Shown here: piece after piece, positions 61,701 to 64,000 of the stretch
How positions within the stretch are numbered: the first letter of the stretch is position 1
How the letters are laid out: every line of letters begins with the position of its first letter
Translations under genes and position numbers: made by a program
The notes under the pieces: generated by a model
Told to the model about the DNA's origin: nothing
Seen by the model: the letters and a program-made list of their open reading frames with translations, nothing else
Database searches by the model: none
Assembly (NCBI GenBank): GCA_030272155.1
Contig: CP126197.1
Coordinates: forward strand, 1,488,001 to 1,552,000
Length of the DNA stretch: 64,000 bases
Reading direction: 5' to 3'
Source: Tetradesmus obliquus
Taxonomy: Eukaryota; Chlorophyta; Chlorophyceae; Sphaeropleales; Scenedesmaceae

Positions 61701-62804
61701 TATACTCCAAGCCCGGGGTTGTGCAGTGCACTGTGTGGTGCGATGCTAGAAGATCCAGGGAGGCTGCCCTCACTGCTTTGGCTGGATTTGCTGGTGCGGT
61801 TCAGTGACCTGGCAGCTGGCAGCTCTGGTTTAGGGTTCAGACCTAGTGAGGCGTGGTGCAGGGCTGCGTCTCAGCAAGTGGTGGCTGGCTGGGGGCAGCA
61901 GCAGTGGGCTGGAGCTCCACCAGCGCAGCTTGCTGCATTACTAATGGCGCTTGGGAAGCTGCGGCATGTGCCTGGGCATTTGCCTGGCTGGCCTGACCAA
62001 GCACTGCAGCAGCTGTCGGTTGTTATGCAGAGGATGGACGGGCATCAGTTGTCAGTTGCGTTGTTAGGGGTCGCTCAGCAGCAGGCAATGACAGAGATGG
62101 TTGTCGCTGCAGCGGACGCTGCAGCAATACAAGGCAGTGGCGGCATGCTCGGCAGCAGCCACTCCATCAGCAGCATGAGCAGCAGCAGCAGCAGTACAAG
62201 CTTCACCAGTGCCAGCGGCACAGACAGCAGCAGGGATGAAACGTCCAGCAGCAGCAGCAGCAGCAGCCTGCAAGGCTTCGTAGCTGTGAGGCCGCAGCTG
62301 TTGGCAGCAGCAGAAGCTGCCAGCTTTGCTCAGCTGCAATCTATGGAGGGCCCTGATTTGGCAGTGCTGGGCCATGCATTGCAACAGCTAGGGGCCAGCC
62401 CACCACCGCAATGGATCGCTGCTTGGTCTGCAGCAGCAGCAGCGCAGCTCCCGGGTATGTCAGGCCAGGCAGGTGTGCTGCTGCTGTCTGCTGCAGCAGC
62501 CTTCCAGTCGCGGCCAGATGCAGCATGGCTGCAGCTGGTGCTGCAACACTGCCAGCAGCACCTGCCAGCACTGCAGCTGCAGGAACTGGTTGCACTGGCT
62601 AGGTCTTTGCAGCTGCTAGGGTACAGGCTAGATGAGGGTGTGGCGATGCGGCTGGCGAGGGCAGGGCAGGCAAGGGCAGCAGCAGCAACAACATTAGGGC
62701 TGGATGGGGCAGGGAGGGGTCTTGGTGAGGAGGGGTGGGAGGCGGCAGCTAAGCAGCGTGCTTGCTTGGAGCTTCAGCAGGTCTTGGCTCGCATAGCTAG
62801 CTAG
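52570..62804 (+). CDS. OPR-like helical repeat protein, probable organelle RNA-binding
   Basis: Twelve exons, 52570-53193, 53503-53625, 53937-54071, 54377-55696, 56086-56196, 56599-56718, 56889-57047, 57370-57573, 60159-60227, 60508-60597, 60873-61193 and 61485-62804, give 1531 aa; every intron is phase 0. The product is built from about 38-residue helical repeats such as ELALISYALQRWGCKPPNTW, LALLGYQPSA and ALQQLGASPPPQWIAAW. The PPPxW signature is that of octotricopeptide (OPR) proteins, which in green algae mostly act on single chloroplast or mitochondrial mRNAs. No RAP or nuclease domain is seen at the C-terminus. Ser-rich inserts interrupt the repeats in exons 4 and 12. The ATG at 52570 is the first in frame; the N-terminus could hold a targeting sequence. 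Four exon starts have intronic copies. The RNA target is unknown. Confidence 0.8.
54277..54312 (+). repeat. Intronic copy of OPR exon 4 5' end
   Basis: Shares gccgcacttgcctag with 54376-54390 at an offset of 99 bp, followed by weaker similarity into exon 4. It lies in intron 3. Confidence 0.65.
55963..56025 (+). repeat. Intronic copy of OPR exon 5 5' end
   Basis: Shares ctgctgcagggccactg exactly with the exon 5 acceptor region at 56077-56093, offset 114 bp, then about 40 bp of weaker similarity. The acceptor-like CAG is preserved. Confidence 0.7.
56433..56530 (+). repeat. Intronic copy of OPR exon 6 5' end and acceptor
   Basis: Nearly 100 bp resembling 56567-56664, covering the pyrimidine tract, the CAG acceptor and the first about 60 bp of exon 6, at an offset of about 135 bp. 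A small insertion in the copy shifts its frame. Confidence 0.85.
57286..57345 (+). repeat. Intronic copy of OPR exon 8 5' end
   Basis: About 60 bp matching the exon 8 start at 57367-57417 (GWLLLLECY region), including a TGCAG acceptor. The copy has a small insertion of Leu/Ala-type codons and lies about 80 bp upstream. Confidence 0.85.
57640..59940 (+). repeat. GT/GC-rich simple-sequence tract in OPR intron 8
   Basis: About 2.3 kb of nearly uninterrupted alternating purine-pyrimidine sequence (gtgtgcgtgcgcgtg type) fills most of the 2585-bp intron 8. It includes a pure GTGC array of about 15-17 units near 58664-58728. Such sequence can adopt Z-DNA. Long open frames across it on both strands are by-products of the repeat. 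Confidence 0.9.
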
Positions 62805-64000
62805 ACATTGTTTGGTGCAATCCTCAACACCTGATTCCGGCTTGGAGCTTGAACAGGTTCTGGCTCGCATAGCTGGTTAGGTGAACAATCGCTGAGCGTG
62901 TTGGTCCGTGTGTGGTATGCTTGCTAGGTTCCCTAGATCTAGGGAATCTAGATGACTTGAGTGTTCAGGAGACCTTGTGAGCAGCAAATGAATTATCAAT
63001 TGTTGCGGACATATTGTTACTCAGCATGCGCCGGGCTCCGGATTATTTAGGCTGCGGAAGCCAACGGGGTGACAGCAGCACATAGCGCTGCACTGTTCCT
63101 TGGTCGTGTTGGGGCCTGCAGCAACTGCTGCAGGTCACCTGCACCAGTGGTGCCTAGGCCTGTACAGGTGTACAACCGTTGGCAGTTTATGCCCACAATC
63201 TGTGGGGTTATGAATGTGCAGAGCGTGGTGTCGTTGTTGCAACAATGTAAGATGTGTTATGTCACAAACTTGTCACTGGCCTTTTGCACGTTGGGGTTGA
63301 AACAGCCGGATCACCCGGCCATGTTTTCCGGCCTTGTTCAAACATCAGGGGCTACATGCATGCTGTCCGGCCTTTTGTCAGGTTTCGTAAATATTTCAAA
63401 TCCGAGAGACGGCGGGTTACTGCTGATGCTTGCAAGGTGGTGTATGGCCAGGTGGCTTGGGTGTTGTAGCATGAACGGGGCATGGTTGCTCCCGCAAGAA
63501 GGTGACATGAAAGGTGTCAAAGCATCTTGCAAGCTGGAAATTGCCCAACAGGTAGGCAATAGTTGCGGCATGGCAAATCCTGCATCGCATGTTGCCCAGA
63601 GGGACTGTACAAGCGAGTAGACTGGTAGCAGTGCATACAAGCACAGCACGTATCAGCAGCAGGCATGCGTTGAAGGCCATTTCTCGGCTTGCAGGAAACC
63701 GGTGCCTGGCACAAGAGGTGAAACTGCATGACAAAACAGGTGAAACCATGCATTTGAATAGGGTTCAGACTTACCACATGCGCAGGTTCAGCCAGCAACA
63801 ACACGCAAGTGTTCCTAAGAGGTTTTAATTTGTTGCCTGTGGTGCTGTCGCTGGAGGTGCTGCTGTTCTGCCTAAGCAGGCCTGCAGGCACGCGGCACAC
63901 AACAAGCAGCAGGGTTAGACAGCTGACGTGCATCGATCCCTGCATGCTGGTTTGTAGTTGCCAGTGCTGCAGATGCACATGGCCGGTGATGACATGCATG
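62805..64000. other. 3' region after the OPR gene
   Basis: No convincing gene is seen. A TGTAA at about 63246 may be the OPR polyadenylation signal. Open frames at 63069-63620 (plus) and 63517-63999 (minus) show no recognisable domain. Confidence 0.4.
62841..62882 (+). repeat. Copy of the OPR gene 3' end including stop codon
   Basis: Resembles 62764-62804, the last codons and TAG of exon 12, 77 bp downstream in the 3' UTR, with about six differences and its own TAG. Confidence 0.8.

Noticed and set aside
63069..63999. Open frames on both strands at the window end
   Set aside because: No domain, and their composition is like the surrounding non-coding DNA.

Overview
The window looks like nuclear DNA of a green alga (Chlorophyta, probably Chlorophyceae). 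The evidence is many short GT-AG introns, dense CAG/CTG triplet repeats, an octotricopeptide-like (OPR) repeat protein, a nuclear gene for a bacterial-type (plastid) ribosomal protein L6, and a Helitron helicase relic. The species cannot be named from sequence alone. No tRNA, rRNA, CRISPR array or bacterial operon was seen.

Layout, left to right. (1) 277-5354, minus: a 7-exon glycoside hydrolase family 5 gene whose exons join in frame to 741 aa. (2) 7633-27.5 kb, minus: one very large gene (about 33 exons, about 3800 aa) for a Gln/Ala-rich coiled-coil protein; further candidate exons at 27.6-28.9 kb are unresolved. (3) 29064-33294, plus: a 3-exon gene for a 1012-aa protein with an MGC-type acylation signal, a lytic-transglycosylase-like domain and two LysM domains. 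(4) 35353-35.9 kb, plus: 5' exons of a secreted protein that run into a Helitron helicase relic. (5) 35938-44376: a tandem duplication of 4214 bp, each copy carrying the helicase relic and the last four exons of the L6 gene. Only the right copy connects to L6 exon 1 (42145-44609, minus); the left L6 copy is 5'-truncated. (6) 45539-48775, plus: a 9-exon RAD51C orthologue (398 aa). (7) 49227-51498 and upstream, minus: a second, smaller coiled-coil gene. (8) 52570-62804, plus: a 12-exon OPR-like gene (1531 aa) whose intron 8 is a 2.6-kb GT/GC-rich simple-sequence tract.

The most striking signal is not a gene. In at least five unrelated genes, short segments (about 20-130 bp) spanning an exon-intron junction are present again inside the neighbouring intron, about 75-290 bp away and in the same orientation. 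I count at least 14 junctions with such a copy, and stop codons are duplicated the same way in two places. Introns therefore hold decaying copies of their own splice sites, in two clear cases (GH5 intron 3, RAD51C intron 7) at both ends of one intron. This may be a local tandem-duplication process with consequences for splice-site choice.

The genes do not form a pathway: they are a cell-wall polysaccharide hydrolase, a peptidoglycan/chitin-type binding protein, a plastid translation protein, a probable organelle RNA-binding protein, a recombination protein and two coiled-coil structural proteins. Exon joins were worked out by hand from splice consensus and reading-frame phase. Those of GH5, L6, RAD51C, the LysM gene and the OPR gene are phase-consistent end to end; those of the large coiled-coil gene are approximate.
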